Origin: Hyperoplus lanceolatus
Taxonomy: Eukaryota > Chordata > Actinopteri > Uranoscopiformes > Ammodytidae
Assembly (NCBI GenBank): GCA_026929865.2
Contig: CM049403.1
Coordinates: 1,590,001 to 1,654,000, forward strand
Length of the DNA: 64,000 nucleotides
Direction: 5' to 3'
Positions 36,782 through 48,182 of this stretch are shown piece after piece. Position numbers and translations under genes: made by a program. Every line of letters starts with the position of its first letter. Within the stretch, counting starts at the first letter, position 1. Under the pieces are notes generated by a model, which was not told the origin of the DNA, ran no database searches, and saw nothing but the letters and a program-made list of their open reading frames with translations.

Positions 36782-37312
36782 AATGTCCGATTTTCGGTTC
36801 GCTTGTGCAGGCTCTATGGTCATATGGTCCGTATTGGTCGCAGATTTCAGTGTGGCGCTGCAATGCGATTTGAGAAGCCTATCCCTCCAGAGGAAGGGGA
36901 GCGGGAGCCTTGTTTGAGACAGTTATTTGTCGTCATAATGACTGATGACGGGGCTGAACCATCAAAGAAAAAAAAGAAAATGCAATGAAGAAAAGCTAAA
37001 AGGGAGAGTGATATAGGCTACGGGCGGGATGAGGGCGTTGCCAAGCAACGTTTATACAATTTCACAAGAGCGAAACTAGACTGTAGTGTTTACTCCTAAA
37101 TGAATGAGCGGTTGGTACTAACACAAAGTTTGCTTTGCTTCACCATCATCAGATAACCATTATCTGAAATAGTCATTATTTACATCAACAACACAAACAC
37201 ATTACCTCATCGTGATCCATACTAACTGCCGTCTCTCGTTCATTCGCTTTCTGTGAGGACACAACAATCTTTCAGCTGCGTGAGAGAAAGACGCTGCTGC
37301 ATCAACTCATTG
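36782..37312. mobile_element. TTAA MITE, copy 4 (internal fragment)
   Basis: Starts abruptly at GTCCGATTTTCGGTTCGC against the 5' end of the L1-like LINE and stops after TGCATCAACTCATTGCA. Both termini are missing. It keeps the MTDDGAEPSKK frame and the AAAGCTAAAAGGGAGAGTGA block. Confidence 0.8.
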
Positions 37313-38225
37313 CACTATTTGTTTGAATAAAAAGGACTTTGTATATTTCACTTTAATTCACAATTGTTGTAATTGCTCTTTCTTTGAAGGCTCAAGTGGA
37401 ATGCGAGTGCTGCTGCCCTTCCTGCAAACATGTCAGTCTCTAGATGTGCAAAGCTGGTAGAGACATACCCCAAAAGACTTGCAGCTGTAATTGTAGCAAT
37501 AAGTGGTTCTACAAAGTATTGACTCAGGGGGGCTGAATACATTTGCACCCCACTGTATATATTTACATTTTATTTTAAATTGTTGAATTTGTTGTTTGCT
37601 TATAAAGGACTAACTTACAAATACAGTGCAAGTATTTCAGAAAGTTTGTCGAATTGTGAGGGCGATCCCTCCGATAACACTAATCACATTCATTACATCA
37701 ATTAGGACCAAACCGACACAACACCGGGCTGCGAGTGCTGCTGCCCTTCCTTGAGCTTCAAGAAATTGGTAAGTTGGTAATTGTTGTACAAAGAGGTGTC
37801 TGTTATGAATGAAGCACCATTGGTTTCAGCCCAAATTGTAAACACTGTAGTGTGTATGGTTTGGTGATATAGTAGTACTATTTTTTCCAAAATAATTCAG
37901 AAGGGCAATCACACTAACTTTATTAACTTGTTTTTGTGTGTAAAACAGGGCCTGAATAATCAACACAGAAGATGGCTACTCCCCAGAAATGTGTGCTATG
38001 TGTACCGTACTTTTCGGACTATAAGCCGCGACTTTTTCCCAATTTTTCGACCCTGTTATTACACAGCACAGTATATGTTCTGTAACTACTAGGGATGGGC
38101 GTTAGTAATCGAGTAGTCTCGCGAAGCCAGACCAAACTACAGCAAGTAGTATGGTCTGGAAGCACACCGTTTAGAGCCGTCTATTCGGGGGGGAAACTGG
38201 GATGGCCTGTTTTTATTTCTTTAAA
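37313..38225. other. repeat fragments, no gene
   Basis: 37380-37560 is a degraded dispersed repeat (AGACATACCCCAAAAGACTTGC, TTCTACAAAGTATTGACTCAGG). At 38003 TACCGTACTTTTCGGACTATAAGCCGCG is one end of a MITE related in style to 60691-61354. At 38116 CTCGCGAAGCCAGACCA is another common fish repeat word. Confidence 0.4.
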
Positions 38226-38300
38226 GGGGACATAATATTATTATGCTAAATCTCGGTTTTAAAGGTACAAAACCCACATTACACATTTACACATTTGAGA
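38226..38300 (+). mobile_element. solo end of a TTAA MITE
   Basis: TTAA (38222-38225) followed by AGGGGACATAATATTATTATG, the terminus of the family whose other-orientation end lies at 42997. Whatever followed has been lost or diverged. Confidence 0.5.
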
Positions 38301-38729
38301 TTATGGCATTTGCACAACACACAAAAAAGGTAGTCAACCAGGACAACCAGTGCATGAGGACTAGGACATGTACACAACATATTTAAAATGAAAAACAAAG
38401 GCACAGTCTCTTCAAAAGTATCAAGACTCGTAGATCTGATAGGATTGTCTTAGGCCACAGCAGATAGTATGTATTGCTTAACTTGGGAGTACAGTCCAGC
38501 TGCAAGTTCTTCCAAATCACTAACATTTGTTGAAACAACACTATTTACCATTTGCCAACTTTGGCAACAATTGAAGCACAAATATTTTTAGTATGTTCTT
38601 TGTAAAGACCAGATAGTGTCCTCAAAACACCAAGCCTCTTAGCTCTGTGGGACACCTGTTTCACCAACAAGGACCTGTGACAAATAGCTTTGCTGCATTA
38701 CCACTTTGACAAATTCTGCTCATGAACCC

Positions 38730-39707
38730 TCACATTAAATGTTTTTTTTCTATCTTGTAGACTGTTGTCTGCACAAATGTGTAGAGCTGGACCAGGGACT
38801 CCTCGTATGACAGGTTGAACAAGTAGTGTGATTTGAACAGTTCATCAAAAGCACCTAAGGAGCTGGTGGCTTGGCAGGGGATGAGCTGTTTGTCAATGAT
38901 GGTATAGAAGGTGTCAATCTTGTTCTGGGTGCGACCAGCAGCAACGATGTACGGTTGTTGACCTGTTCTCCCACGCAGGTGTTCATCAATGCTGCAGCAC
39001 GACTGAAAAACAGAATAAGATGAACACCTTCTTGTTAGTGATCCCCCTTGTGTTTATTTTGCAAGTCTCCATGCATTCTAATGGCAGAGCTACATGTTAC
39101 CTGAGCTAAAACGGTAAGACTTCTTAACTTTAAAATTGTCGTTTATCAAATGCAAAAATCTGCTTTGTATAAATTGTCCTTTGGCCGATCTGCTCGCTAT
39201 GTAATAGGCATCAGCCTTTGGAAAACCCATATAGCTCAGCCACCAACTAGATTAGTTCTCTCTTTTGTTGCTGGGGGAAAAACAGATAGACAGATAGACA
39301 TCCATACCTTGTGAAAGTGAACCATTTTGTCCACTGCTTCACTGGGTCTGAATTGGTCCTCTTCCGTCCAGCTGCGGGTGGCAAGAGATGAAGGAGCAGC
39401 AGCAGAGAAGCCATGTCACTGTCCCAGCCTATCAGGGGGAAACAACACAAAACAATTCATCAGTATCTACTTGGAAGGCACACAGTAAAGAGCACTAGCT
39501 ATTTGGAATGAAAACCAACCCTGCACACTTACTGGTGTCATCATTCTCCGTAGGTTTCTCAGCAGCATTCAGAAGTCGGCACAGCTCTTTTGACTGAGTC
39601 AGTTGTTTGGCCTCTTTGATAACCTTGTTCTTGAATGCCGTATCCCACTTTTCAAGCATCTTGGATGCTGTTTCACCACCAAACAGCAGCAGGAAGTCTT
39701 GATTCAG
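38730..39707 (-). CDS. uncharacterised fish multi-copy protein family, three exons
   Basis: Exons on -: 39707-39533, 39428-39308 and 38991-38730, with AACAG/CCA|GTAAGT, TGATAG/CACAAG|GTATGG and TGCTGCAG. Phases 1 and 2 match and the join is open for 185 codons to TGA. Exon 1 encodes LNQDFLLLFGGETASKMLEKW; exon 2 spans DSDMASLLLLLHLLPPAAGRKR; exon 3 encodes GRTGQQPYIVAAG, DTFYTIIDKQLIPCQATSS, LGAFDELFKSHYLFNLSY and LYTFVQTTVY. From memory this matches a large family of hypothetical fish proteins with QPYLL.G and AFDELFKAH.VF blocks; no function is known to me. Relatives usually continue after TTVYNI with a short ESPRV tail; here the frame runs into KIEKKHLM and stops, so the C-terminus may be altered. 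Upstream coding exons are expected but not securely found; a start codon is not assigned. Confidence 0.7.
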
Positions 39708-40017
39708 CTGTTGATCATACACAAATGTAAATACTTTAAGCTAATGGACAGAACATTGTTAACTGCTTGTAATTGACCAAATTAAAGACAAGAATTTAAA
39801 GCCTTATTGGTTCCCTTATTTGCGAAATGTCAAAATAAACCAACAAGGAACCAAGAAGCATATGGTCATCTGCAGGCTAAAACTGATAATGCAATTAACT
39901 GTCATAACTATCCAAGTCCAACAAACTATTCATACCAAAAACACAGAAAAATACAGTAATAGCTAGTTTTTTGTAAAGGCGGCTATATATTGCTACACAA
40001 GATGGTAACTCACCTTC

Positions 40018-41230
40018 ATTGATGAATTGGCAAATCTTTTGCCAGTTTATTGGAGGTTTCTTTCTCCTTTTCCAGGAGTTATAAACGGAAATTGCAAGTT
40101 GTATGGCCATTTGCAAAACAATACACTACATGCAAATTTTAGTTATCTAATTTAGCAGTAACTTACCAAAATAAACCTCCAGACCTCAGGTCTGTTAATC
40201 TCCAGTAGAAAACAGTTACCATAGCTAATTTATCCAGTATGGCCAGCTAAATAGCCAATTGGTTCTTTTGTTCACAACGTTAACACTAATTTAAACTGGT
40301 ACAAATGGGAAAAAAAGGAGACCATTAATTTGCTAATAAACTGGCAAAAGATTCGCTGCTTAATTGATTTATAGTTAATTTTGACCTCACCACATGCCTT
40401 ACACTCCTGTAGCAAACACTGTTAGCATAGCAAATTGACCTAGTTCAATAGTTTCAAATATACTAAACCACTCATTTAAAAATTCGGCCAAGCCATAACA
40501 TACATATTTTAGTGATCTAACGTTGCAGTTACTTACCCCAAAGAAACTTTTCAAGCACCCTCCGGAACCCACCACGTGTTACACTTCCGTACAAAACAAA
40601 TTAGCATAGATCATTTACCCAGCCTGGCTAGCTAAATAGCTACAGCTTGGTTAGCCCTGCTAAGTCAGTCTTATTAATTAGAACTTTAACATTAGCACTA
40701 AATAAAACGAGTACAAATAAATACATAAAAAGAGCCAGTTCATTAACTATTGAAATTGCGAAACATTCACCTTGCGAAACAACATTAATTGGTGCTAGTT
40801 TGCTAATGTAGCCAAAGCAAAATTTGCATTAATATCCCCACCAGCTTCATGACATTTGCAGCACATAATGTATGAACACTAATTTTTATATAAAGAGTAA
40901 CTTGCTAAATAATTAAATATATCTGGACCTTACCTTTTCAAATAGTATTATGTTCCCCTTCCAGAAGCTGGGCTTTCTCTGGCTTTCTCTCCTGAGACTG
41001 CAATGGCCGTGTTCAAGAAAATGAGCGCCTTAAAACCGGATATGGAATTAACTCCGAGATTAACTCCGTTGAGGGTGCATACAATCAACTCTCTTAAACA
41101 ACACCACGCACAGAGCTATTTTAGCACGCAAGTGTTAAAATAACACCAAAATCAACACTAAGCAACTCGAAATAATTAACACTGAAATATTAACACTATT
41201 TAACACTGCAGATTTTGCTGTGTATGTATG
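40018..41230 (-). repeat. diverged duplicated modules carrying splice-donor-like words
   Basis: On -, stretches at about 40018-40090, 40150-40210, 40530-40600 and 40930-40990 each end in a donor-like GTGAGT or GTAAGT/GTAAGG followed by similar intron-like sequence (TAACTAAAATTTGCATGT / TCACTAAAATATGTATGT). GTAAAC and AAACTGGCAAAAGATT words recur, once inverted at about 40337. They lie just 5' of the gene at 38730-39707 and may be duplicated upstream exons. The 41030-41225 part is rich in AACACTAA-type words, probably a separate old repeat. Confidence 0.35.
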
Positions 41231-41283
41231 CATAAACTCTCTAAACTGGTAACATACACCCTGTTTTACGTTTGTCTTTACAG

Positions 41284-41575
41284 GTCTGTGGAATGATCTA
41301 CAGCCCAGTGGAGTGAAAAAGCTTTGGTTGTGAACCGATACTGAGTTGACATGTAAAAATGTACAGTAACCATAATGGAAAAGAATGTATGCTGAATCAT
41401 GTCAAGATTCACTGGAAAGGCATTATCTTTTGTAAAATGTATGGTTGAAATAATTATGCTTTAGGTTTGTCAGAGCTGCAAATTATCTGACAACATTTCA
41501 ATATCTAGTAGATAATGTATCATTTGTATTGTGATCACTCATTCATAATAAAGTTTTACCGTTAAAAATGTATTG
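41284..41575 (+). other. possible terminal exon with polyadenylation signal
   Basis: A pyrimidine tract and TTTACAG at 41277-41283 precede GTCTGTGGAATGATCTACAG, open for ten codons to TGA at about 41314-41316. ATAATAAAG, a polyadenylation-type signal, lies near 41549. No upstream + strand exon recognised. Confidence 0.2.
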
Positions 41576-41780
41576 TGTTGCTTACTGTCACTGTTTGCTA
41601 CCTGTAGTAAAGGATTACTTGAAACTCACATTTTCATCTCGCTGAAGATTTTCTCTGATAAAACAGTATCATTACATTTTAAAAAGACCAAAAACATCCT
41701 TAAAAATAAAGCAGTTTATTCATAGCCAGTGGAATGAAAATATGAAGTGTACATATCAAACAGAAGCAAAGCCATAACTT

Positions 41781-42591
41781 TTATGTAACTGTCCAGATGT
41801 TGTTGGGCCCTGAAGAAGACCACCTGTCCCACCCAGTGAACACATCCTCCTCTGAAGGAACGGATAGTGTGACGGTCTTGGTGGCTCCGTCCGGCTCCAT
41901 CAGGTCACTCAGATACCTGTAAAACATGTCACATTCAATGTTAGCCTAGCTGACATGTATAGGCCTACATCATACATCTGTTATAGCAAAGCTACAACAA
42001 ATTCAGTATAGCCCTGGCTCAATAAGCAACAAGTTCTGAGTGATACTGTGTGCTTTTTGAAATATAATGGACAGGAAACAAACACCAGCAGATACAACTT
42101 ACAGTATTCCTGTCTATGTGTACATTACACTGGAGATCATGTAATAGGCCCACTGCTGCTTGTACTACACACTGTCCGCAGACTGATTGCGGTGTGTACT
42201 TGACCTATACAATCAGACAGCTGGCAGGTAGCAGGATGAAGCTATTAAAAAAAATACTCTGTGAGCTCACAAAAGAGCCAAATAACAGTCACTGCAAAAG
42301 ACCCACAGCTCTAAACGTTAGCATAAAGCTAACGGTAAAGCTAGCGGGCGCTAATGCTAACGACTAAACCCCGCATTCTCTCATTTCAGACGGTGTTGGT
42401 TATTATAGGAGGGATAAAATAAAGCACATTACAGACATTGAACTAACAAACGGACAGAATTATTTTTAAAATAGGACTACTTACATTTCGGACGGATGGT
42501 GTCTCTCAGTCTTCCTGGCACAGTCTCCTCCACACTCCAGTAAAAAGGCTTTGATCACACTAACAGATTGCACACCTTTGCTGGAGATAGC
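41781..42591 (-). CDS. last two exons of an unrecognised gene
   Basis: On -, exon 42591-42485 (acceptor TTGTTAG, donor GAAAT|GTAAGT) joins exon 41916-41781 (acceptor TTTTACAG) across a phase-2 junction that forms an ATG codon. The frame stays open to TAA at 41781-41783. It encodes GVQSVSVIKAFLLECGGDC, TERHHPSEMYLSDLMEPDG and TVTLSVPSEEDVFTGWDRW. A polyadenylation signal on - (TTTATT on +, about 41714) follows 65 bases after the stop. Matching phases, clean splice sites and a nearby poly(A) signal argue for a real transcript. I do not recognise the family. Upstream exons would lie beyond the TTAA MITE half at 42.6-43.0 kb. Confidence 0.55.
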
Positions 42592-42629
42592 CTAACAAAA
42601 AAATAAGTAAATCCATTCAGCCCTAGTGT

Positions 42630-42997
42630 GCTTCGAGGCTGGGGTGTGATGGTAGCTTGAGGTTGAGCTCACACTGCAGCTTGTTGTTGCATGAGCGAGT
42701 GGAGGCTCAGCCAGGTGTGTGTGGTTATCAACGGGGCGTCTTGATTTGCCAATCAACTGTCGAGTTTCTGGTGAGCTTTCCCGTGGGAGTATTTATGATA
42801 ATGAAAACCGACCGATTTCGTCATCAGTCGGTGTATTTTGGAACAAACCTTCAAATCCCCCCTTTTTCGAAATAAGTGTCCCAGACGAAACTGACATATT
42901 TGTCTTTTTGAAGCTTGTGTGTGCTGGTAGGGACGCCAATAACCTAAACAGTGTGCCCAAACACCGGCAATGTTTGGTTTTTCATAATATGTCCCCT
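42630..42997. mobile_element. TTAA MITE, half copy
   Basis: The right end ATAATATGTCCCCT is followed by TTAA (42998-43001). It shares the AGGGGACATATTATG terminus with 38226 and resembles 14560-15075. The left half is missing. Confidence 0.6.
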
Positions 42998-42999
42998 TT

Positions 43000-43096
43000 A
43001 AATCGGATCATCCTAGCCTGAGAAAAGGCAGAAAGAGAGACAGTGAGACCATAAAACACTCTTTCTGCCTTTTCTCAGGCTAGGATGATCCGATTT
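43000..43096. repeat. perfect 38-bp inverted repeat with 21-nt loop
   Basis: Arm 43000-43037 (AAATCGGATCATCCTAGCCT..) is exactly complementary to 43059-43096. TTAA occurs at both outer edges (42998-43001, 43096-43099). A single-strand transcript would form a long perfect hairpin. It may be a very small TTAA-type element or a terminal rearrangement of the adjacent MITE. Confidence 0.9.
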
Positions 43097-43137
43097 TAAT
43101 TTTCTTTGCACATTTATACTTCATAGGATCTCCGAGT

Positions 43138-43432
43138 TCAATACACCTTCATATTCCAACCGGTGAAGTAGGCCTTTAAAGGAGAGCCCTCTGTCTCTGA
43201 CATGTGTTTGTGTTGCAAGCATGACTTCATTGTACCCTCATCAAACCATTTTGTCACCACCATCTCTCTTAGGACTTTGTCGCTCATCGTGATGTCTGCA
43301 GCTATAGCTGGACAAAAGGCCAAAGATCGTAGATGGTTACATTCAAATCCCATTAGGCCACTCCTTTGCGAGAATTCACCTGCATGTTTGAATTTGATCA
43401 ATTCACAAGTTGTCCCACGTGCGTTTTTTATA
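43138..43432 (-). pseudogene. coding-like fragment, unrecognised
   Basis: A - strand frame encodes CELIKFKHAGEFSQRSGL, GFECNHLRSLAFCPA, VTKWFDEGTMKSCLQ and SPLKAYFTGWNMKVY, then stops. Codon content and spaced Cys/His look protein-like. No splice site flanks it clearly. It may be an exon or a retro/transposon-derived remnant. Confidence 0.3.
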
Positions 43433-44223
43433 CATGAATAGGATATCTCGGCCCAGTTGCAGATTTTGCCACTGCAAATATTCCCTTCCTATTGTCGAGA
43501 CATACAGATGGCAGACATGTATGTTCATTTATATCAACAATTGTGTTCGAATGATGCCTTCTTATATGCAGTTTTTAATTTTTTTAATTTAATTTTAAGT
43601 TACAAAATCAACATGTTGTTTTCTTCACTCTTGAGTGATATATTTGAACTGGGGCAAGAAGCTTGGCTGGTCCAGTCCATGCAGGAGGCTTGGCAGGCCA
43701 AGTTACTACAGGAGGCTCACAGGGTCCAGTCAATGCAGGAGGCTTGGAGGAGGCAATACTGCATTGTTTTAAGTGTTTTAGGAAAATGTAATTCCTTGTG
43801 AAAGATTTTATGCAGTAGCAACAGTGATAATGTCCCTTTGTTTCACAGTCTATGTTGCACAGGTAAATGGTGAAACCTGTAAAACAATTGTAAACGTTTC
43901 ATTAGATAGACTTCTTAAAAAGTCTAAGATATAAAAATCGGTGTCTCTTTTGAATGAAAAACTTTCATAATTTCAATCATAATTATAACCTACATGGTTT
44001 ATAACATAGAGATTATTGGCCTGAAAATGTGGAACCATTTGGTGGTATGCACCTTTCATTTTGCAAAGGGGACAGTGGTGTACATTTTCTTGACACCATA
44101 GTTTCGGCTCCACTTAGAAGGGTAAGATAGATGAGTGCTATGAAATACAATTTGGTAGAAAATGTATTTGCTTTCAACAGTAGCAATCAGACACACACAC
44201 AAACAAACAATATCAAGTGTAAA
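43433..44223. other. no gene; short imperfect minisatellite
   Basis: At about 43665-43760 a GTCCA(G)TC.ATGCAGGAGGCTTGG-like unit recurs three times. The rest is AT-rich without signal. Confidence 0.4.
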
Positions 44224-45900
44224 CAAGGCAAGGCAAGGCAAGGGAAGTTTATTTATATAGCACAATTCAAACACAAGGCCACTCAAAGTGCTTTACATGG
44301 GCAAGATTAAAATACATAAAACACATTAGAAGACATTTAAAAGCGAATGAAAAGAAGTAAAACATTTAAATTAAATAAAAAGTACAGGTTAAAATGGAAA
44401 CAGAAAAGTCTTCAGACTCGATTTAAAAGAACTGAGGGTTGCAGCAGACCTCAAGTTTTCTGGGAGTTTGTTCCAGATATTTGGTGCATAAAAACTAAAA
44501 GCTGCTTCTCCTCGTTTAGTCCTAACTCTTGGGACTGTAAGTAAACCTGTCCCAGACGACCTAAGGGCTCTGGACGGTTCATAACGTATCAGCAGATCAG
44601 TAATGTATTTTGGCGCTAAACCATTTAGTGCTTTATAAACCAACATCAGTATTTTGAAATCAATTATTTGAGTGACAGGAAGCCAGTGTAAAGACCTCAG
44701 AACTGGGGTAATGTGATCCACTTTTTTGGTCCTAGTGAGGACTCGAGCAGCAGCGTTCTGAATTAGCTGAAGCTGTCTGATAGATTTTTTTGGAAGGCCT
44801 GCAAGGACACTGTTACAGTAGTCAAGTCTACTAAAGATAAATGCATGGACAAGTTTTTCTAAATCTTGCTGAGACATAAGTCCTTTAATTCTTGATATGT
44901 TTTTAAAGTGGTAGTATGCTGACTTATTAATTGATTTAATGTGTTTCTTGAAATTCAAGTCGGAGTCTATGACAACTCCAAGATTTCTGGCTTGGTGTGT
45001 GGTTTCTAGCATAACAGATGTAAGCTGTGTGCTGACTTTTAATTGTTCATCTTTGGCACCAAAGACAATTACTTCAGTTTTGTCGCTGTTCAATTGAAGG
45101 AAATTTTGGCACATCCAATCATTGATTTGTTCAATGCACTTACTCAGTGCTTGTATCGGACTGTAGTCTCCTGGTGATATGGTTATGTAAATTTGTGTGT
45201 CGTCTGCATAATTATGGTAGCATAATTTGTTCTTATTCATAATCTGAGCTAGTGGGAGCATGTAGATGTTAAACGGAAGAGGCCCAAGAATGGAACCTTG
45301 GGGGACCCCGCATTCAATATGTGTTCGCACAGATGTGAAATTGCCTATTGACACATAGTAGTCTCTGTTCTTTAAGTAGGATTCAAACCAGTTTAGTACA
45401 GTTCCAGAGAGTCCAACCCAGTTTGCTAGTCGATCTAGTAATATGTCGTGGTCAACTGTGTCAAAAGCGGCACTGAGATCCAGTAAAACTAAAACAGAAC
45501 TTTTGCCACTGTGTGTGTTTAAGTGGATGTCATTGAGGACCTTAACCAGAGCAGTCTCAGTGCTGTCGTGTTGTCTAAATCCTGACTGGAAAACATCAAA
45601 GCAGTTGTTCATTGCTAAGTAGTTATTTAGCTGTTGATAAACAGCTTTTTCAATGATTTTGCTTAAAAATGGTAGGTTAGATATGGGCCTATAATTGTTC
45701 ATGAGCGATGTATCTAGATTGTTCTTTTTTAGGAGTGGCTTGATGACTGCTGTTTTCAGGGCCTGTGGGAATACACCTGTCCGAAGGGACATGTTGACAA
45801 TTTGTAGAACATCTGAGGCCATACAGCTAAAAACAGTTTTAAAGAAGCCTGTGGGAAGAATGTCAAGGCAACAGGAGGATTGTCCCCTGAACATGAGTAA
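44224..45900 (-). mobile_element. 5'-truncated L2/CR1-group LINE with intact RT frame
   Basis: Read on -, an open frame of about 500 codons covers the whole [58 protein letters not shown] (YADD), LGVVIDSDL, then LDYCNSVLAGLP, LHWLPVTQIIDFKIL and PNIWNKLPENLR, ending at a stop at 44389. The 3' UTR ends CACAATTCAAACAC..TATATAAATAAACTTCC then (CTTGC)n at 44224-44240. The endonuclease is missing. The frame is undisturbed over its length, so this is a relatively young copy. It is a different family from the LINE at 9100. Confidence 0.9.
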
Positions 45901-47488
45901 TAACAGCGCACACGCACACACGCACACACACACACACCCGGGGATGCATTTTCTCATCATTCAACTGAGTGACAGAAAGCATCATATATATAGTCTGTCA
46001 CAAACAGTGGGCTTTGAGCGTTGGTGGGCGGAGAGCACATGTGTGGCTACAGGCTGCAGCCGGACCCTTCTCAGTGACTGTAAGAACCAGGCGGCTCGCT
46101 TTGTGTAGTTTGGCTGCACATGTGAAGACGTGAGAGGAAGTAAACAGAACTGCGTTAACGGCAATACATTTTGCCCTTTGGTTTACATAATTTAATTTAA
46201 TCTCCAAAATTAACACAATCATTTTGACAGCCCTAAAATATATATTTTTGTTAGCAAAAATATTTGCTAAAAATATTATTAACATGCTTGCTCATTGACA
46301 CATTTTACCAAAACAACCAATCGGAACCAACAGAGACACACCAACCTTTAGCACATGTTTAAATAATGACTATTATAAAGTTCAACTGAGTACAACATAC
46401 ATATACATATATGATACATATTTTGAACATACTAAAACTATTAGTATTCTTCACAAAATGAGTCCACTAATTGCAGTTTTTTAAATCCACATGCATACTT
46501 TAATACAGAATAATTCATGGTCAAAGGTGCATAGGCATCTAATGGCACCATGGTAACATACTTTAGTGTTGGGCAGCTCCATTGGGGCGTGTAATGCTCC
46601 TTCAGTTATGTAGAAGACGTTTTAACCATCTGAGCATCGATAGGACTGTATAACAAGAAAATAACTTCACTTGGAAGAGGTATCAATCCTCTACAACATG
46701 TTTCTGTGGCTCTGCCATACAATCACTTCAATGTTACGCCTCTTCCGAGGACTGCTGCAGAATTTGTTGCATCAAGCATGAATTGACTTTAACTGTTTCT
46801 CAGTGTCTTTTTAGATAGCTGTTAACAAAATTTAATTTGCCTTATGATTGTATAATATTTTAATGCTCAAACAGCTTTCTGCCTGTTGAACTTTGTCCCA
46901 GTAAAAAATAACTCCAAAGAGTTTTGCTAAACTTGCATTTTAGAACAACATCTGCTGATTACTTGTTTTTTAGCCTTGAAGAAGAAAACTGCCTACTAAA
47001 GAATTTGGTACATACAGATGTATGACACATTCATGTGCACAGTGGTTGAGAGTTCATGGGGAAGCTTTGGAGGAGTGAATGACTCCCATATTCTGTTTTT
47101 AAGGATATTGTATGAAGAATAACACCTGCTGATATGAGTTTCTGGGAGTATCTGCCTTATTAAAAATCTTTCTGCTTTCGCAAGCAAAATCAAGGACCTG
47201 GACACACAAACCTGATGTTTTCGCACACACCATCTCACTGCATATAATCTCATGTACAACTGTTCAGTTTTTGTCTCAATCATGTAAGCTACACTTGTGA
47301 TGCATGTTGATTCCCTTGCATTTGCTGTTGCAAGTAAAAACTCCATCTGCTTCGAAGATGCCTGACTCAAATTCTTTTATTACAAACACTTGGGTTGTTT
47401 AATGATAGAATTCCTTTAACAATAGCACTTGCTGTAAAAAGTTCCGAATGATAGCATCCTGCAGATTGACTCTTTTTCATTGCTTCTT
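45901..47488. other. no gene; microsatellite and repeat fragment
   Basis: A (CA)n-like tract lies at 45905-45938. Around 46140-46240, GCGTTAACGGCAATACATTTTG and TTTTGACAGCCCTAA look like one end of a dispersed repeat. 46.3-47.4 kb is AT-rich with no coding signal. Confidence 0.4.
47376..47381 (-). promoter_or_regulatory. candidate polyadenylation signal for the cytokine receptor gene
   Basis: TTTATT on + reads AATAAA on -, about 800 bases past the stop at 48183. It is the first canonical hexamer I find downstream. Confidence 0.4.
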
Positions 47489-47898
47489 AAGGCCAGGACA
47501 CACCGGCCCGATAATCGGGCGTCGGACATGGTCGGAGAGTCCGGAGGGGGCGGAGACACAAATCTGTTTGGTGTGTTCGTTGACGTCGGCCGTCGTAGAT
47601 GTCGCCGGGCTTTTTTTCCAGCCGATTCAACATGTTCAATCGGCGTCGGCCAGTCATTCAGCTGGAGGAATCTGATTGATGAAGGGCTCGCCCCGTCTCT
47701 GCTCTGCCACGGCAGCGGAGCAAATATTACTTTCACTTTTGTCAAACATGATTTAGGATTTTTAAGCTATCAACAGAATCGGAGAATGTTCGGATTGTTA
47801 GCCTTTGTAGGCTAAACACAATCAGCACACAACATTAGATTGTCCATGCATGACGTTTTCTGATATAGTCGAGGTAGTTCGGGCGAGCGGCCACAGAG

Positions 47899-47954
<56 letters not shown>

Positions 47955-48170
47955 ACTGCAGCATGCATTCTCTCCGTTATAATGACGGCCTATGTTATGA
48001 TAACAGCCAACTAATTTCATCCGGCGCAAGCGCAGAACGTACGGCAAGTCAGTAGTCGGCTTGGTGTGTTCTTTGCACTTTTTTGACCGCGTCGGGGAGA
48101 ATGGAGCTGCCTGAATCGGCAGACTCCATTTTCTGGCGACGGTCTGTAGTCGGACTGGTGTTTAAGCCTT
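47489..48170. mobile_element. MITE lying in the 3' UTR of the cytokine receptor gene
   Basis: Inverted ends: AAGGCCAGGACACACCGGCC at the left, and AAGGCTTAAACACCAGTCCG as the reverse complement of the right. Subterminal CGTCGG words occur on both sides. It contains a (GT)n tract at 47898-47953. Its right end is only 12 bp from the stop codon of the - strand gene. Confidence 0.65.
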
Positions 48171-48182
48171 TCCCTCTTCCTT

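Noticed and set aside
38226-42997. One 4.8-kb TTAA transposon carrying the two unknown genes, because both outer ends have AGGGGACATA-type termini
   Set aside because: The left end diverges after about 25 bp, the right part looks like the half of a short MITE of the same family, and nothing inside resembles a transposase. Two separate MITE remnants are simpler.
47416-47815. ORFs of about 110 codons on both strands
   Set aside because: Both lie in a GC-rich MITE; overlapping opposite frames are expected from composition.
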